Below, piece by piece: positions 45,491 to 57,634 of a stretch of DNA of 64,000 nt. The first letter of the stretch is position 1. Every line of letters starts with the position of its first letter. The notes under the pieces are model-generated. The model saw only the letters and a list, made by a program, of their open reading frames with translations, was not told where the DNA came from and made no database searches. Source of the stretch: Ciona savignyi (taxonomy: Eukaryota; Chordata; Ascidiacea; Phlebobranchia; Cionidae); the NCBI GenBank assembly GCA_000149265.1, contig CH002721.1, positions 3,401 through 67,400 of the forward strand. Reading direction: 5' to 3'. The position numbers and the translations under genes are program-made.

Positions 45491-46254
45491 ACGCTAATTA
45501 CGCTAGTATTTATAATGTTGGCGAAGGAACATGGTAGATTACATATTTAACAAAATTAGAATCGAAATCTTTACAAATTACTTGAAGCATATAAGGTAGT
45601 TTCAGCCACGACAAAAAGTAGATCTCTAACTGTATATCTCTTAGTTTTATGGTATATATAGGGCGAATAAAACCGCCGTATCGCAACCTTTCAAACTCCG
45701 GAACTATTTCACTAAATAAATTTCCTTCAAACCAATTTTGTTTTTCCTACATAACGTGAGGCGTGATGTCCCTATTTTCGAAAACTTTTCCCACATCATG
45801 TATGGTATACATGGTCGGCTTGTAACTCGATATGAAAATATCCTGGCTACAGGACTTACTTAAGGGGACAAAAATGTCGTAAACGTTAGATTTAACGATG
45901 TGGGAAGCTGGTAAACAAAATACTTTCTGACACACTGTTTATGTGGTTGTCTCTGATATCAAAATTCAACTTATTTCATTTTCAGTCATTGAACTAGCAA
46001 AAACTGCTCGGACTCACAAGGCTAAGTACAAATGTGTGACATACAAGCTTGATGATTGGTTATTAAATTATCGTTTTAAACATTCGCTGCTGCATTGCTG
46101 TTTGTGTGCGGATTCATTTACAAACATCGAATGCCCTATTATATTATTCTTGTATTAAATCCTTTATATCGCGTGGTTTCTCTATCTTCGTTTTCTAAAT
46201 TTTAACCCGTGACGATATAACACTACATGACGTCATGTCCGTGACGTGTAATAG
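45491..46254. other. Unmatched spacer upstream of right FoxD
   Basis: AT-rich and unrelated by eye to the equivalent left spacer (34511-35429). Small frames at 45747-45935 and 45943-46158 have no support. No mobile element was recognised. Confidence 0.45.
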
Positions 46255-46585
46255 TTGTAATTCTGGCCACCTCACTATAATTCTTATTAGGCTTAAATGC
46301 TGATTATATTCATCTGCTTCTCACAAGTTAAACCGATGCTGCGTTTAAACTGGTTGTTTCTCGTTGGAGTGAGAATCACAACTGATGCTTCTTGTGACCC
46401 GAGCTCTCTATTTATCCTGGCGCTGCGATAATCATCAAAAGATCGGGACTCGCGACTCCGATCTGCCGACTTCAAACAAACCCGAAGCCCGCCGAATATT
46501 GGTTCGAGGCGTCGATAATATTTCACACGTCTTATCAATAAGGTAACCAACATCAGGCGAGCTAAGCGCTAATCAAAGCTTTGTA
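46255..46585 (-). promoter_or_regulatory. Candidate proximal FoxD enhancer, Tcf/GATA cluster (right)
   Basis: Partner of 34178-34510, about 1.0-1.3 kb upstream of the right FoxD ATG. The paired Tcf-type sites (ATCAAAG and CTTTGTAA) and all four GATA-type sites are kept, although flanks are unrelated. The 86-codon frame is also open (46293-46553). Confidence 0.6.
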
Positions 46586-47016
46586 ACTTCAGATCTTTAA
46601 TCGAATCCGGTGTTAATCCACACACCAAACACACTGGTTGCAAGCTGTTTGTTAAATAACATTTACTAATCCATTAGAAGTGTGATTTACATTATGTTTG
46701 TTCTTCGTTTCAAAGTAATTAATAATTACAATATTATATTTCAACATATAATAGAAAACCTGCATATACGCGCCACTCACGTGGTTTCACGTGAGAGATT
46801 ACCCACAATAAAGTTAATATACAGACGGTTGACAAAACGTTATTTAGTAACATATCAAAACCAGTACAAGTCGCTTGCAAATCATTTAATGGGATGTCGT
46901 ACAAAAATGTTGTCATAATATAATTCGAACTTTTGATAAATTCAGTAGTTTTAAAACGACCAAAGTTTTATATTAAAACCATTTTGGTGTTTTCCTGTTG
47001 GTGCTAGAAGTTGCAA

Positions 47017-47116
47017 NNNNNNNNNNNNNNNNNNNNNNNNNNNNNNNNNNNNNNNNNNNNNNNNNNNNNNNNNNNNNNNNNNNNNNNNNNNNNNNNNNNN
47101 NNNNNNNNNNNNNNNN
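47017..47116. other. Assembly gap, 100 N
   Basis: A run of exactly 100 N in the right arm between the two candidate enhancer blocks. The 46586-47289 interval around it is otherwise AT-rich, with no gene or left-arm match seen. Confidence 0.99.
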
Positions 47117-47289
47117 ATCCAACAAAGTTGTAGATGCTTTGTCAACGTTTAGTTTAATGGAAATCTCGTTAAAATTGCAAGTAAGCAACCAGACTGCGGA
47201 CGAGCGTGATTTTTGAAATCTGTTCCCATCAATAACCGCGTATATTAAGTGGAACGCTTCATGCTGTGGTTGGAGGCTGGTGAACTAAT

Positions 47290-47625
47290 ATCTTGGTTAG
47301 TTTACATCAAGTTAGATTGCATTTCGCATCAGCGTGACTTGGTAATCAAATCTGTTCGGCCGCGTTTTGATAATCTTGGAAGTTTGTCGACTTGTCCTTA
47401 ATCAGGAATCAAAGTCAACTGTCAACGTGGAGATTGATCAAAGACGGAAGATAATTTCGATTCGTCTTCCTTTTATCTTCGGCTGTCAACAACTCACGTC
47501 ATGACGTCATCATATAAATATTATCGCGCAGTTGTCAATACACAAGGCGCGGTTGATAGGAAATGAAACGATGGCAGTGGTATATCATACCGGTATGGTG
47601 CGTCTGGCATTTTATACAGATATAT
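47290..47625 (-). promoter_or_regulatory. Candidate distal FoxD enhancer, Tcf/GATA cluster (right)
   Basis: Partner of 33010-33345, 2.0-2.35 kb upstream of the right FoxD ATG. GATCAAAG and AATCAAAG (Tcf type), TTATC/GATAA sites and the CRE-like TCATGACGTCATC are all conserved. Confidence 0.55.
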
Positions 47626-49011
47626 GAGTGTAGTTTCGGTTATACTTAAATATACTTTTTCGGTTATATAAATATATTTTATACAATTTATTTGATTAAA
47701 AGTGCTTCGTGTACAGCCTATACACGTTTAATTCGATGAAGGCAACCTGGATCTGTTAGACCAATACGATATGATTCATATAATAATGGTGCAACAGTAA
47801 GTAGCAACGCAGTATAAAGTGTTTTTTCTAACCCACCATAATCTGCCGGTGAATCGTGTTCAAACGTGACCTCTGGCCTTGATTACGTCACTTTATCTTG
47901 ATAACTTTAAAGGGCGCCACTCTAAAACATTACCTTGGAATTGTGATGCGTGTTCCACGAGAAAGCAAAATTATCAGCACAACCCGTCACAGTTTTTGAG
48001 TCATTTTAGTATAAACTTTGGATTATCGTTGTCAACTATCTTTTGGATCAATTAAAGAGGAAGAAAATTGAAGCATTGAAGCGCGATATTGGGACAAGAA
48101 ATGAAACTGACGCAAAGGCTTCTTTCGTGATGGCAATACTTAGATTGGAATGGTAATACTGGAAACTTACCTACAAACCTCACATTCAGGACCAGGGGTA
48201 ACCGTTCCAACGGACTTTCGACGCAGCAGGACACAAATGACACTTCATACATCCATCTAGATCATGAAAGGCTGTAGTTGGATGATATCAACACATCAAG
48301 CATTCAACAAGACGTCGTTTTCCGTTCAAGATGAAAACATGTTTGTTGTATCTGAACGCAAAAGCACTAATGCAGCTGATCAAAGCCGATGACATGTTTT
48401 TAATTCCAAACGACCCAAAACGCATTGAGATTTAATGTTATGTCGTAACATTTATTCGCTCCATTTAAAAAGGAAGTAGTCTCCCAATATCAAAGCGATG
48501 GTGAAAAACAACCCGGTTTTAGCTGTTTCATGTTTAACGTTCGAAATCTCTAATTTCAAAACGTTTTGCGATGGCTAGTCAGGGCGTCCCAAAAAAATGA
48601 CACCAATTAAGATGCAAATATCACAAAAAGTATGAACTCGAAATCAATGAAATTTAACAGGCATATGAGTTGACATAATTTATTTTAAAAAATATTGTCA
48701 TTTACGCGTTGTCAACAGTACAACACACGTGCTTTTATTGAGTTTCTGGAATTCACAGGTTTTCAATGTGTGATTTTAAAATGGTGTTATGTTTTTGGGG
48801 ACACCCTGTATAATACTAGTTGGAAACATTCCCCCTTCCATTTAACATGCATTAAAATCTTATATATAATTTATACACAATTCAATTTTAAACATGTATG
48901 CTCTGTCCACCCGTACCAACCAAGTTATTTATATAGTCATATTATTAGTGGTTTTTGAGCTGACGAAATTTCACCAAATTATAAAATAGAAATTTAAAAA
49001 AACATATAACC
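47626..49011. other. Right-arm-specific stretch with a mariner-like MITE
   Basis: No left-arm match and no supported gene. Apart from the 229-bp element at 48580-48808 nothing specific was seen. Confidence 0.45.
48580..48808. mobile_element. Mariner-like MITE, 229 bp
   Basis: Ends CAGGGCGTCCCAAAAA and TTTTTGGGGACACCCTG are inverted repeats with two mismatches and have the CAGGG start typical of mariner/Tc1 elements. A TA follows the right end; the left flank reads CTAGT, so the target duplication is not clean. No coding capacity. Confidence 0.7.
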
Positions 49012-49018
49012 CTATTAC

Positions 49019-51569
49019 CATAGAATACTAACTTACAGATAGAAGGGTAACGCTTTGTTTGTTTTTTTATGACGTCAGAAAGTGGTCACGCATGAGCACT
49101 TGTTTACTGAATTGCGATACCTCCTGCGGAATTGCTGGTTGTTTCAACTTTTTTAAACAAAAAAATACGTTTTTTAAGCAAAAAATGCCATCCCAGTGTC
49201 CCGTTCCTGGATGTAAGTGGCCGCGGAAGTTTGGCAAGAAAAAATAAGTTAGGTGCCCAATAATATTCACAGTATATCGACCAAACTTGGCAAAATCTAG
49301 CCAGGCTAAAGCTAATCGAATTGTTTTGACTAACTTTTTGCTTTCAATGAGAGATGCAGAAGCTAGCGATGATATTAAAGATATGCTGAAAAAAGAATCG
49401 TAAGTATGTCGGTACATTATATTATCAGGAACTATTTTTTGTCTAGGTAAATTTTTAGGTGTGATTTTCCTTCACATATATGCCTTAAACAGCCCAGCTT
49501 ATAATGTAGTAGAAGCCTACAATGCAGTTCCTCTAAATACCCAGTATGGGCAGTGTGCAGGCAGCATGCGAAAGTTAGAGTTGGGGTCAGAGTTAGGGTA
49601 AGAGTTGGGGTCAGAGTTAGAATTAGGGTAAGAGTTTCAAGTGTGCCCATACACTGCCCACACTGGGTATTTAGAGTCACCCCTACAATGTAGTAAAATG
49701 GTAAGTCATGTGCAGAAAGATGTTAGTGTTATAAATTTATTATACATGTTTATAAAAGGCTGGAGTTTGTGAGACTCACTGGTATATCTGAGGATATCAT
49801 TGGTACCTACCCGACTACCGGATATTATAATATAGATTTTAGAATTTCAAGTTGTCAGAGTATTTTTTTAATATTGTATATTAGACTATAGTGGTAAAGT
49901 TGAATATGCTGCATGATATTTTAATTGTTTAACGTAATCATAATTTGTTTTTTTAGACACATGGAAATTCTGTGAAAAAAAGTATCTTGGTTGCTGAGTT
50001 AAAGGGACTAAAGAAAGGCAATTTAATATAAGGTAGTGTAATACCTTAAGTTCTAATATTAAGAAACAACAGAAATATAAAGTTTTGACAGTTTATCATT
50101 TTTAAAATTTTATTATTTTTAAGCATTGTTAACATTTCAGAATAGTATTAGGCTAGGATGCACGTGTCATTGAGATATCATTTTGTGGCTGGTCCATTTC
50201 TTCTTCTGAACTTAATATAGGCAGTCCGCAGATTGTTACCATTCATTCTGTTTTTAGTAAGTCTGTACAGTGTACAATTTATTAGTTTGTTGCAATTCTA
50301 TAAACTTGTTCTGTTAATAAAGGTTCACTCACTGCATATTACCAATGTAAGGGGAAATTGTATACAGACAGAATGCATGATGAGATCACCTAACTGCAAG
50401 ATAATAGGTATCCTGGACATAACTAATGATGCGTTGGTTTATAACTGATTTTCGTTTTCCCACCCCACTGATAAATAGGAGTGCCCTATCCTGATGTTAT
50501 ACCGCAAACAAGCTCGGCATATATATATATGTGTATAAACTATATTTTTGTTATTGTTTTTCAAGAGATCACCTGGAAGTCGATCAGAAAATCCCAATAA
50601 GGAAAATTATAAAGAGGGTGAAGGTTGGAAACACCACTTTCGGTACTAAAAATCCATGGACCACTATATGTCATGAGCCAATCACAAAGAAAAAATGCTT
50701 GGAATAGTTTTTTATTATTTTTTTTGCAATACACATTTAACAAATATACGGTTTCGGTCTAAAAAAATCTTGCAGCTCTATTTGAGAATATTTTTTCATG
50801 ATGTACGAATCACATACCCTGCCAAGTACTCAACTCAATGATATCGTGTTCTTCCTTTGAAATCCCAAACTGCTTTCTCTTTTGATGCTTGTGGTTTTAA
50901 AACAATACAATTTAAAATTCGCAAAAGGTGTTTAGCTGCAACTATATAACTGGCACTTGCATCACAAAACAAAGAAGATGCTTCGTTGCAGTATTTTAGG
51001 TAGTGAAAAACTATTTTATTTGCATCTCTGTTGCTGCTAAATTCATTGCACCACTGTTTGACTAGTTTCAAACCAGGTATACTGAGCTTTAAATAACCAG
51101 GCAAGGCCCTTTCCAACACTGCGTAGAAGGAAACCTCATTTGACATATATTTTCGGCTGAGACAAAATCGTTCTCTTCTTCAGTTGTTAACAGTTTGATC
51201 CGCTCAATCTCCCAATTAAAATGCCTCTCTGCCATTTTTAACTTCGCAACGACTAAGGCAATCTGATTGCCTGTAAGTGCTAGCAGCCTATTCGCTAGAG
51301 TAGTACAGTGGAAATGTTCGGGTTGTGCGTTCAAAATGTGTCTTGTTATTGCTGCATAATAGTAAATGGTTAAATAATAACGTTTTTTTAATTAGGAAAT
51401 AAACATAAACAACTAATTCGGTAAAACTGCCGCAGTCTTAACTATGTATTTTATATAAAAACAATACCGAGGTATTGACTGTGGTAGCATTTAGTAAACA
51501 GGTACTCAAGCGTGACCGTAACAATCGGCCGAGTTCGTTACCCTTCTATCTGTAAGTTAGTATTCTATG
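49019..51569. mobile_element. 2.55 kb DNA transposon, possibly P-element-like
   Basis: A perfect 34-bp terminal inverted repeat starts CATAGAATACTAACTTACAG at both ends. A 7-base target duplication CTATTAC lies at 49012-49018 and 51570-51576. A plus-strand start at ATG 49185 encodes MPSQCPVPGCKWPRKFG then stops; the C-x4-C spacing after MP resembles the beginning of a THAP zinc finger, which P-element transposases carry. Minus-strand frames at 50835-51146 and 51089-51334 are open but were not recognised. No full transposase is present. CA...TG ends and a 7-8 bp duplication would fit the P superfamily, but this is inference. Absent from the left arm. Confidence 0.85.
49531..49676. mobile_element. 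Nested 146-bp MITE inside the transposon
   Basis: 26-bp terminal inverted repeats (CTCTAAATACCCAGTATGGG... and its complement, one mismatch). The middle has TTAGGGTAAGAG / GGGGTCAGAG repeats. CCTACAATG occurs on both sides (49516-49524 and 49682-49690), a possible target duplication set off by a few bases. Confidence 0.75.
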
Positions 51570-51784
51570 CTATTACATTGCCCTAATAGTTTATAACATA
51601 ATACAAATATATGAACAAAGGATCACTAGTTGTTTTGTTCCTGTTGTATATGATTCTGAATAAATATATATATTTATAAAGTTGTAATTTGTATCATGAT
51701 ATTCTGTTTTTAATAAACCGAAATTCGAAATCGTTTGCTTATCATAAAAGCAGAACATACACAAACACTCTTAAATAAATTATG

Positions 51785-52060
51785 TTTTATTCCCTTCGAC
51801 TTACCTTTAAACAAATTTCGAATCCATTATTTTTAACAGCTGTCGTAGCAAGGTTTATAGCTTGTGCACCTGGCGCAAATAAGTCAACTCGGGAAGTAGA
51901 ACGAACCTGATGCGGTAGGTTCAATTGTCGGGTGCATCTCTTCATATTGGAACGTTTTTTAACTGAGCCTAGCTTCGATCCCGTGACCATTGGGTGTTAC
52001 TGCTATGTTTGTTTGTACATGATTCGGTGGTGTTAACCATTCGGCCACAAACCTATTTAA
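51785..52060 (-). other. tRNA-like repeat plus possible short exon (right copy)
   Basis: Partner of 31388-31670. The tRNA-like unit is at about 51955-52060. The segment encoding VDLFAPGAQAINLATTAVKN runs into an intact donor AAAG|GTAAGT (GT at 51804-51803). An acceptor-like CCCGAG precedes it but is weak. No neighbouring exon was found. Confidence 0.35.
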
Positions 52061-52490
52061 AGATGTCCATGATTCGCTGTTGGTTTCTGTGGACGATGAG
52101 GCATCAACCGACATTCGTCCAACATTGGTGGATCGTCTCACAGCGTTCGCCCTCAGCCTTGGTAGCTTAGTCGGAGTGTGAAGAGGTTTAACCCCGATAT
52201 TTGGCCTTACAGTGTAGGACTATTATCATATTATTTAACAATTATAAAAATATGCAAACGTCATATCCTATCGAGACTCATAGAAAGGAGATCATCCAAC
52301 CAGATGATATCGGATGGTTCGTCGCCGACTAGTTTGAAATAATTTTCAAGTTTATCTTCTCCGGTTGCGTCATTCTAACGAGGCAACGTTGTTTACCATG
52401 TCTCTCCAATAACCAGCACGTCACGTGACACCTGGCGTGTTTACTGTCGTCTGCAATCACTCATCCGTGAAAATGTTGGTTTAATTTAAC

Positions 52491-54006
52491 CCAATCACGT
52501 TCCGGGAAATTATTCGGCTTGAAATTAAGTAGATGGTATACAAACAATTATTTTTGTGTCGATTTTGAAAAGATTTTGTTTTGACAAGACAAGGTAATTT
52601 GTGTGAGAAGTTATATCGACATATCTTCCTTCAAATATATTTACACTTAAAAAAACGTTTAAACGGCAATCCAATAGTTAAAAATACGCCGACGTTTAGA
52701 TAAAAAATTTAATATGGACACTATTACAAAATAATTTAATTTTTTTTCTTAGTTATTTAATTGATAAATTGTAACCATTATTTTCATGATTTATTGATGT
52801 AATTGGTTGCCACCTGACAGAAATCGTTCAATCCGTCAACCTGTGTTTGTTTTGTCACAAATGTTTCCGTTTCGTCATAATGGGGTCTTTCTCGGTTGAT
52901 GTGAAACCAATCGGTCGTGTCCAAGTCTTCAAAATAGTGGAATAGTAGAATAATGGCGGAAACGGGGCGGATTCCGCGAATATTTTTCAAAATTATCTAT
53001 TTCCAGATTATAGAAACCAAGATTTGCTAAAAAGAACTTGACCATTACAATATGAATCCTATATTGCTTTGCCTAATCAAATTTTAACGAACATTTCCTT
53101 TTATACCCAAGGTTGTCAATTTCTGTTTTACCATCGTTTTTTTACAGTATTAAATAAAACCTTATAAATTTTGTCCAAAATGCACAAAATGTGTTTTTAT
53201 AGCAAAGTGATTTGTTATTCCACTTGATTAGCTCGGAATAATTAGCTACAAAAACGAAGTAATAAAAATTAATGACGAAATATTTGGTAGATTCGAACAG
53301 AAAATGAATTTATGTGATTGACAAATGGAATAATCATTCCTTTACATTGAAAACTGATATGTTGTTTTGTATTAATTGCTTACATTATTTTAAAAAAACA
53401 AGGCATTATACTCGGAATTAAAAATACTTAATATTATCGAAACAGCGTGTGTTTGATGGGTGCGAACGAAGACTACACCAGATTGGTGGTCGAAACTTCT
53501 GGAAGGTGAACGCATATTTTTTTTATGTGGCTCGTATATACAGGTCATGATGATCACATATACTCGTGCTACACTTTATAGGTATCTCGATAACCTGTAG
53601 TCAGCTTTCACAATTCTCTATAAAAAGGCTTGTATTTTTTATAAAAAGGCTTGTATTAAGTAGTATAAATATTCAAAACAACGAACTCAATACATTGCAC
53701 TCACTCCAAGGGTAATATATCGGAGATTTTGAGCGGAAAGGGATCAACAGCGCCAGGCAAGTATCATAAGCATTGGTCACCGGGCAATCACATCAATGCA
53801 CAATGTAAATGAACGGAAACATTGTGACAGAGGTATATGTGGAACATAAATTCATATTATGTGGATCTTAGACAGGTGATGTGTATTACAAAAAAATGTT
53901 GTTTTAATTTTACTCAATCACATTACGGGAAATTAGTCGGCTTGAAATTAAGTAGATGGTATGCAAACAGTTATTTTTGTGTCGATTTTGAAAAGATTTT
54001 GTTTGG
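52491..54006 (+). repeat. About 90-bp direct repeats flanking 1.3 kb of right-arm-only DNA
   Basis: The stretch from AATCACGTTCCGGGAAATTA to CGATTTTGAAAAGATTTTGT (52491-52586) recurs at about 53917-54006 with a few changes. The left arm has it once (30890-30985). The 1.3 kb between is AT-rich and has no clear gene. Confidence 0.8.
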
Positions 54007-54193
54007 ACAATACGAATTAGATTTTAGTAGAGAAAATATATTTTATTCAGTTCGCTATTTGATCGGTTTTGACTCTCGGGTAATTTAAATCGCAGTTTCG
54101 ATTAAGATTCTTCTCGTTATAATCGAGTTTAGTTAGCTGTGAACTAATTCAATGTGTTTCATGTTTGTAGAAGAATCTCTTGTTTAATCTCAG

Positions 54194-54512
54194 ACTTGTT
54201 AAGAATCCATTAAAGCACTCAGCGACTGTTGTAGTTTGTTCAGCTCTGCATTTCCGACCGATCGTTAATGAGCTGCTCAAAGAATGTTATCTTTACGTGA
54301 ATAAACTCGCCGCGTGGACAAAGGACGACAAAGCAGATTGTTTAGCAACGTCGCTCGCTCACACCATACAAGCCGCACCTGGCAGTGTAACTCGGCACCG
54401 CTTAGCTGGCTTACTCACGTGGGAAAGTTCCATCCAAGCGGCCACCAGTCCCAACAAATCTGCTGCTGTTGGGGGACGATACACGCTGAGCAGAATTCGG
54501 GTGGCACGAAAG
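54194..54512 (+). CDS. Probable internal coding exon, 106 codons (right copy)
   Basis: Partner of 30601-30283. Acceptor TTTAATCTCAG (AG 54192-54193) and donor GAAAG|GTAAAC (GT 54513-54514) are kept with the same phases. The product differs at about five residues (for example SSIQAATSPNK against SSIEAATGSNK). No family was recognised, and neither upstream nor downstream exon was identified. Two intact copies with changes concentrated outside the splice bounds favour real coding. Confidence 0.55.
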
Positions 54513-54719
54513 GTAAACACTTCAAATCAAACCAATTATCTCAGCAATCAACTTCGGAATCGGATCCGGCGACCTAACGATGCCAGTTCGTGGCTGTACT
54601 AATGCTTCACTTAGATGATTTCGGTTAATGGCATATTTTACAGGTAGTTTAGTATAAAGTTATTTAAACTAAATGTAGAATACCCGCCCTGTATATTGTA
54701 GGCTTGGTCAAATTGCTGC

Positions 54720-55020
54720 CCAACCGAAGAATTTGTGGGTTAGTGCATTGCCGGTAAACCGACGTGTTGTAGGAACGTAAGTGGTCGTAAGCTAGTTATT
54801 TGGTTGTGTCCTTGAGCGAGGCAATTAACCAACATTGCATGGACCCAGTGAATTAATATGCCCTACCAAATTAAAGGGGCGCCTTAAATATCATACATAT
54901 CACATTGCAATAGCCCCTGTATACGACAGTGGGTGAGAGATATTCTTACTATTGCCCGTGTTTTATAGCACCTTGCGATTTTCTTTTCACGCAAATAAAC
55001 ATTAGTATCCTATCCTAAGA
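54720..55020 (+). mobile_element. SINE inserted only in the right arm
   Basis: Diverged full-length copy: GGGTTAGTGCATTGCCGG, CCTTGAGCGAGGCAATTAAC, ATTAAAGGGGCGCC, CACATTGCAATAGCCCC and a GCAAATAAACATTAGTATCC tail ending ATCCTATCC. No left-arm equivalent. Confidence 0.85.
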
Positions 55021-55189
55021 TAACTCGCTAGAAAATCCTAAAATAGCTTCTAAAATGTGCTTTAAGCGCACAAGCTATTGTATTTTTTGGCGTTTTAAAT
55101 GTTTGGCCCCTAATAAAACAAACATAATTTTACATAGAATTGAATACATTTATGTAATCCAGCTCATTAAGGAATTACCTGGTCCAAAC

Positions 55190-55572
55190 ATTTTGTTTCT
55201 TGAATACTTATCATGATGTCGTAGAAATCTGATAATGTAGGGTTAGCAGGCGATACTTGGCATGTGGGAACCGGAATAGACCGGTTTGGACTGGTTTTAT
55301 GGTAGCAATGTCAACTACAATGTACCGCTTTTCAAAAGCTTAGATTGTGATGCGAGTTTAGTGTCGAAACTGCCGCTTTCACGCCTCGGTGGCTCGAACC
55401 GTGGATATCGCGGAGTCGAATCGTTGTTTGATCCGAAACCTAATTGAGGTTGTTATCTGAGATCATTATTGGGTGATTTCGCTACATCGACCTCACACGT
55501 TGTTGGTTCAAGTTAGTCCTATAAATATATGGGAGATTTTCAGTCCCTAAAATCAACTCTGTTCAGTAAGTC
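55190..55572 (-). promoter_or_regulatory. Highly conserved non-coding arm block (right)
   Basis: Partner of 28636-29020, about 97% identical by eye. It lies about 10 kb upstream of the right FoxD. No frame covers it. Confidence 0.5.
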
Positions 55573-55699
55573 CTGGATAAGCGCGCCCCTTATTTATGTT
55601 CGTCACATATTAATTAGCGATATCCACGAAACGATACGGAAGGACTCTTCTGATTTGATAAAATACAAGAACACATTTTATATGAACTTGGTAAAGAGA

Positions 55700-56256
55700 C
55701 ATGAAAATATATGGTTTAATATTAAAGCTGATGTCAGAAGAAAAATAGGATTTATATATCTATTGACACAGGTTTTAAATCTGATGGTGTAAAATATTAT
55801 CATGTCGGGATGTTTGAAGTTAGTATAGTTTACCCAAGGCTTTAACAAGAGTGCAAAATATAGCTCCACGAAGCAAGGTATTGTTGTCTATCTCGACGAC
55901 AATTTACGATCCAACAAATCGATTTTCATACGATTTTCATCCCGCTCGTAAATTCAAGATGGCGGTACGCTGACTAAATCTTATTCCAACCAGCAGTGAC
56001 GTTTCATCATACCGACGAATGTACAACACGATGTCTCTGCTGATTAAACTTTATGTTATTGCTGTGAACACGACAACAGACAAGGTATATCTTAAAGTTG
56101 GTTACCGGGAAATGCTTGCGTCTAATGAAGCCATCAAAGGTCGATAAATATTAAGTCTTCATCGAGTCCGGGTTAATAATTCGCAATATTTTTAAAATGC
56201 TTCCCGTAGTTTCGACACGATATGATATCCTAAAGAAATATAATACTCCATAGTTT
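55700..56256 (-). promoter_or_regulatory. Conserved non-coding arm block with YY1-type motif (right)
   Basis: Partner of 27190-27800. AAGATGGCGGTACGCTGAC is conserved. The left copy has about 140 extra bases between this block and the preceding conserved frame. Confidence 0.4.
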
Positions 56257-56283
56257 TAATTTTAATTTCGAAACTAAATTAAT

Positions 56284-56526
56284 TCATTTCCGTTGTTTCA
56301 AGGTGTGAAGCTCTCGCGTTAAATTGTTAAGAGTTTGTGACGTAACAATGAGGTATTGTGTTACTTGCGAGAGAACGAAGACACTTTGTTTAACAAAGTG
56401 GAGGCAAAGAATTTGATCCATTGCTCTCTTTGTTGGGAACGTGAAGCGGATGCGGTGACCGACATCTATTACAGCAAGTGTGAAGTAATTAAGACCTGTC
56501 CAAGCTTGTCTGGTTAAGCGCGCCAC
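56284..56526 (-). CDS. Conserved open frame, about 80 codons (right copy)
   Basis: Partner of 26779-27024 with an identical product over its whole shared length (ARLTRQAWTGLNYF to LTRELHTLKQRK). No ATG at the matching start, so an exon or a later start (MDQILCLHF) is possible. No domain was recognised. The 16-base GGTTAAGCGCGCCACC just outside it occurs twice (56513 and 56553). Confidence 0.38.
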   Translation of the reverse strand: MARLTRQAWTGLNYFTLAVIDVGHRIRFTFPTKRAMDQILCLHFVKQSVFVLSQVTQYLIVTSQTLNNLTRELHTLKQRK

Positions 56527-56540
56527 CTACGCTGTCTGTA

Positions 56541-57634
56541 TAAGGGCCCATGGTTAAGCGCGCCACTTAACTACACGTAACAGCTTAACCGCTCCAATAT
56601 CTACCTTACCTTTAGCTATAGACAAAATCTTTTAATATGTCTTATAGAAAACTTGTCTATGATTTATCTGATGATACGTATAACACTGTTTATCACACGC
56701 ATCCGTGTCTTTGCGGTAAATCGGGTTCTAAAATTGAATGTTTTAGGTTTTATTATTTTAGCTCTTAAAAATGCTGTTGATTAATGAAGCGTTTACAACA
56801 AACCCGGCGATTTCACACCCTAATCACGTGACCCAGTGTCAAGTTACGTCAAAATGGACCTTTACGTGACCCTTGAGGCGTCTGCGCGTCTTGCTAATAG
56901 CGACAGCCATCGGCCCGGGTGTCGGGATTCGTATAATCCCATTAGAAGGTCAAACACCCGCACGTAGAAATCAACTGAAAAATCACAAAATCTCAGTTCT
57001 TCTCGACTCTTATACTCTTAGAATATAATAAATATTGCTGATTATGGATGTTGATTATAGGTGATGTTGTTGATAATAAGTGTTGTTGTTGATCATAGGT
57101 GTTGTTGGGGATCATAGGTGTTGATGTTGATCATATGACAAACAAATAAGCACCCACCCATCACCCGCCAAGATAAATCACGAATCAGTTACAATCACAT
57201 ATTACATGTTATTACACCGCTTTAATGCAACAATATATTAAACATTGAACTTTCGTTGGTTTAGACCCCATGGGCAACATACGGTCCGTGAATGAATTTT
57301 AACCGGCCCCAAGACTGGATCTAACCATACCCTGTGATGTGGCTCTTGCATTAGTGAATAAATATGAAATTAGGATATTAAATACTATTCATGTAATAAT
57401 CCGGCCCACCATGGACTTCATTTTTCCACATCTGGCCAGACGATTAAAGAAGTTGCCCATCCCTGGTTTAGACTCATGCAAGAAAGATTGGATTGCTAGC
57501 ATTCTTGTTTTGCTTGTTTATTACAAAAAAAAACTTTATAAAAAAAATGTATAAAAGCGACGAATAACTAATTTGATCATATACAGTATACACAATGTAG
57601 TTTGTTTTTAAGAGGTCTAGAATTTGTTTAGAAA
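56541..57634. other. Right-arm stretch without a left-arm match
   Basis: No gene was seen. It contains a degenerate tandem repeat of TGTTGTTGATCATAGG-like units (57049-57138) and the hAT-like element at 57267-57465. Confidence 0.45.
57267..57465. mobile_element. hAT-like MITE, 199 bp
   Basis: Flanked by an 8-base duplication GTTTAGAC (57259-57266 and 57466-57473). The ends are CCCATGGGCAACATACGG and, inverted, CAGGGATGGGCAACTTC, matching the CAGGGRTGGGCAA-type ends of hAT elements. No coding capacity. Confidence 0.82.

Noticed and set aside
49568-49640. Telomere-like TTAGGG words
   Set aside because: Only degenerate GGGTAAGAG / GGGGTCAGAG repeats inside a MITE; no true telomeric array.
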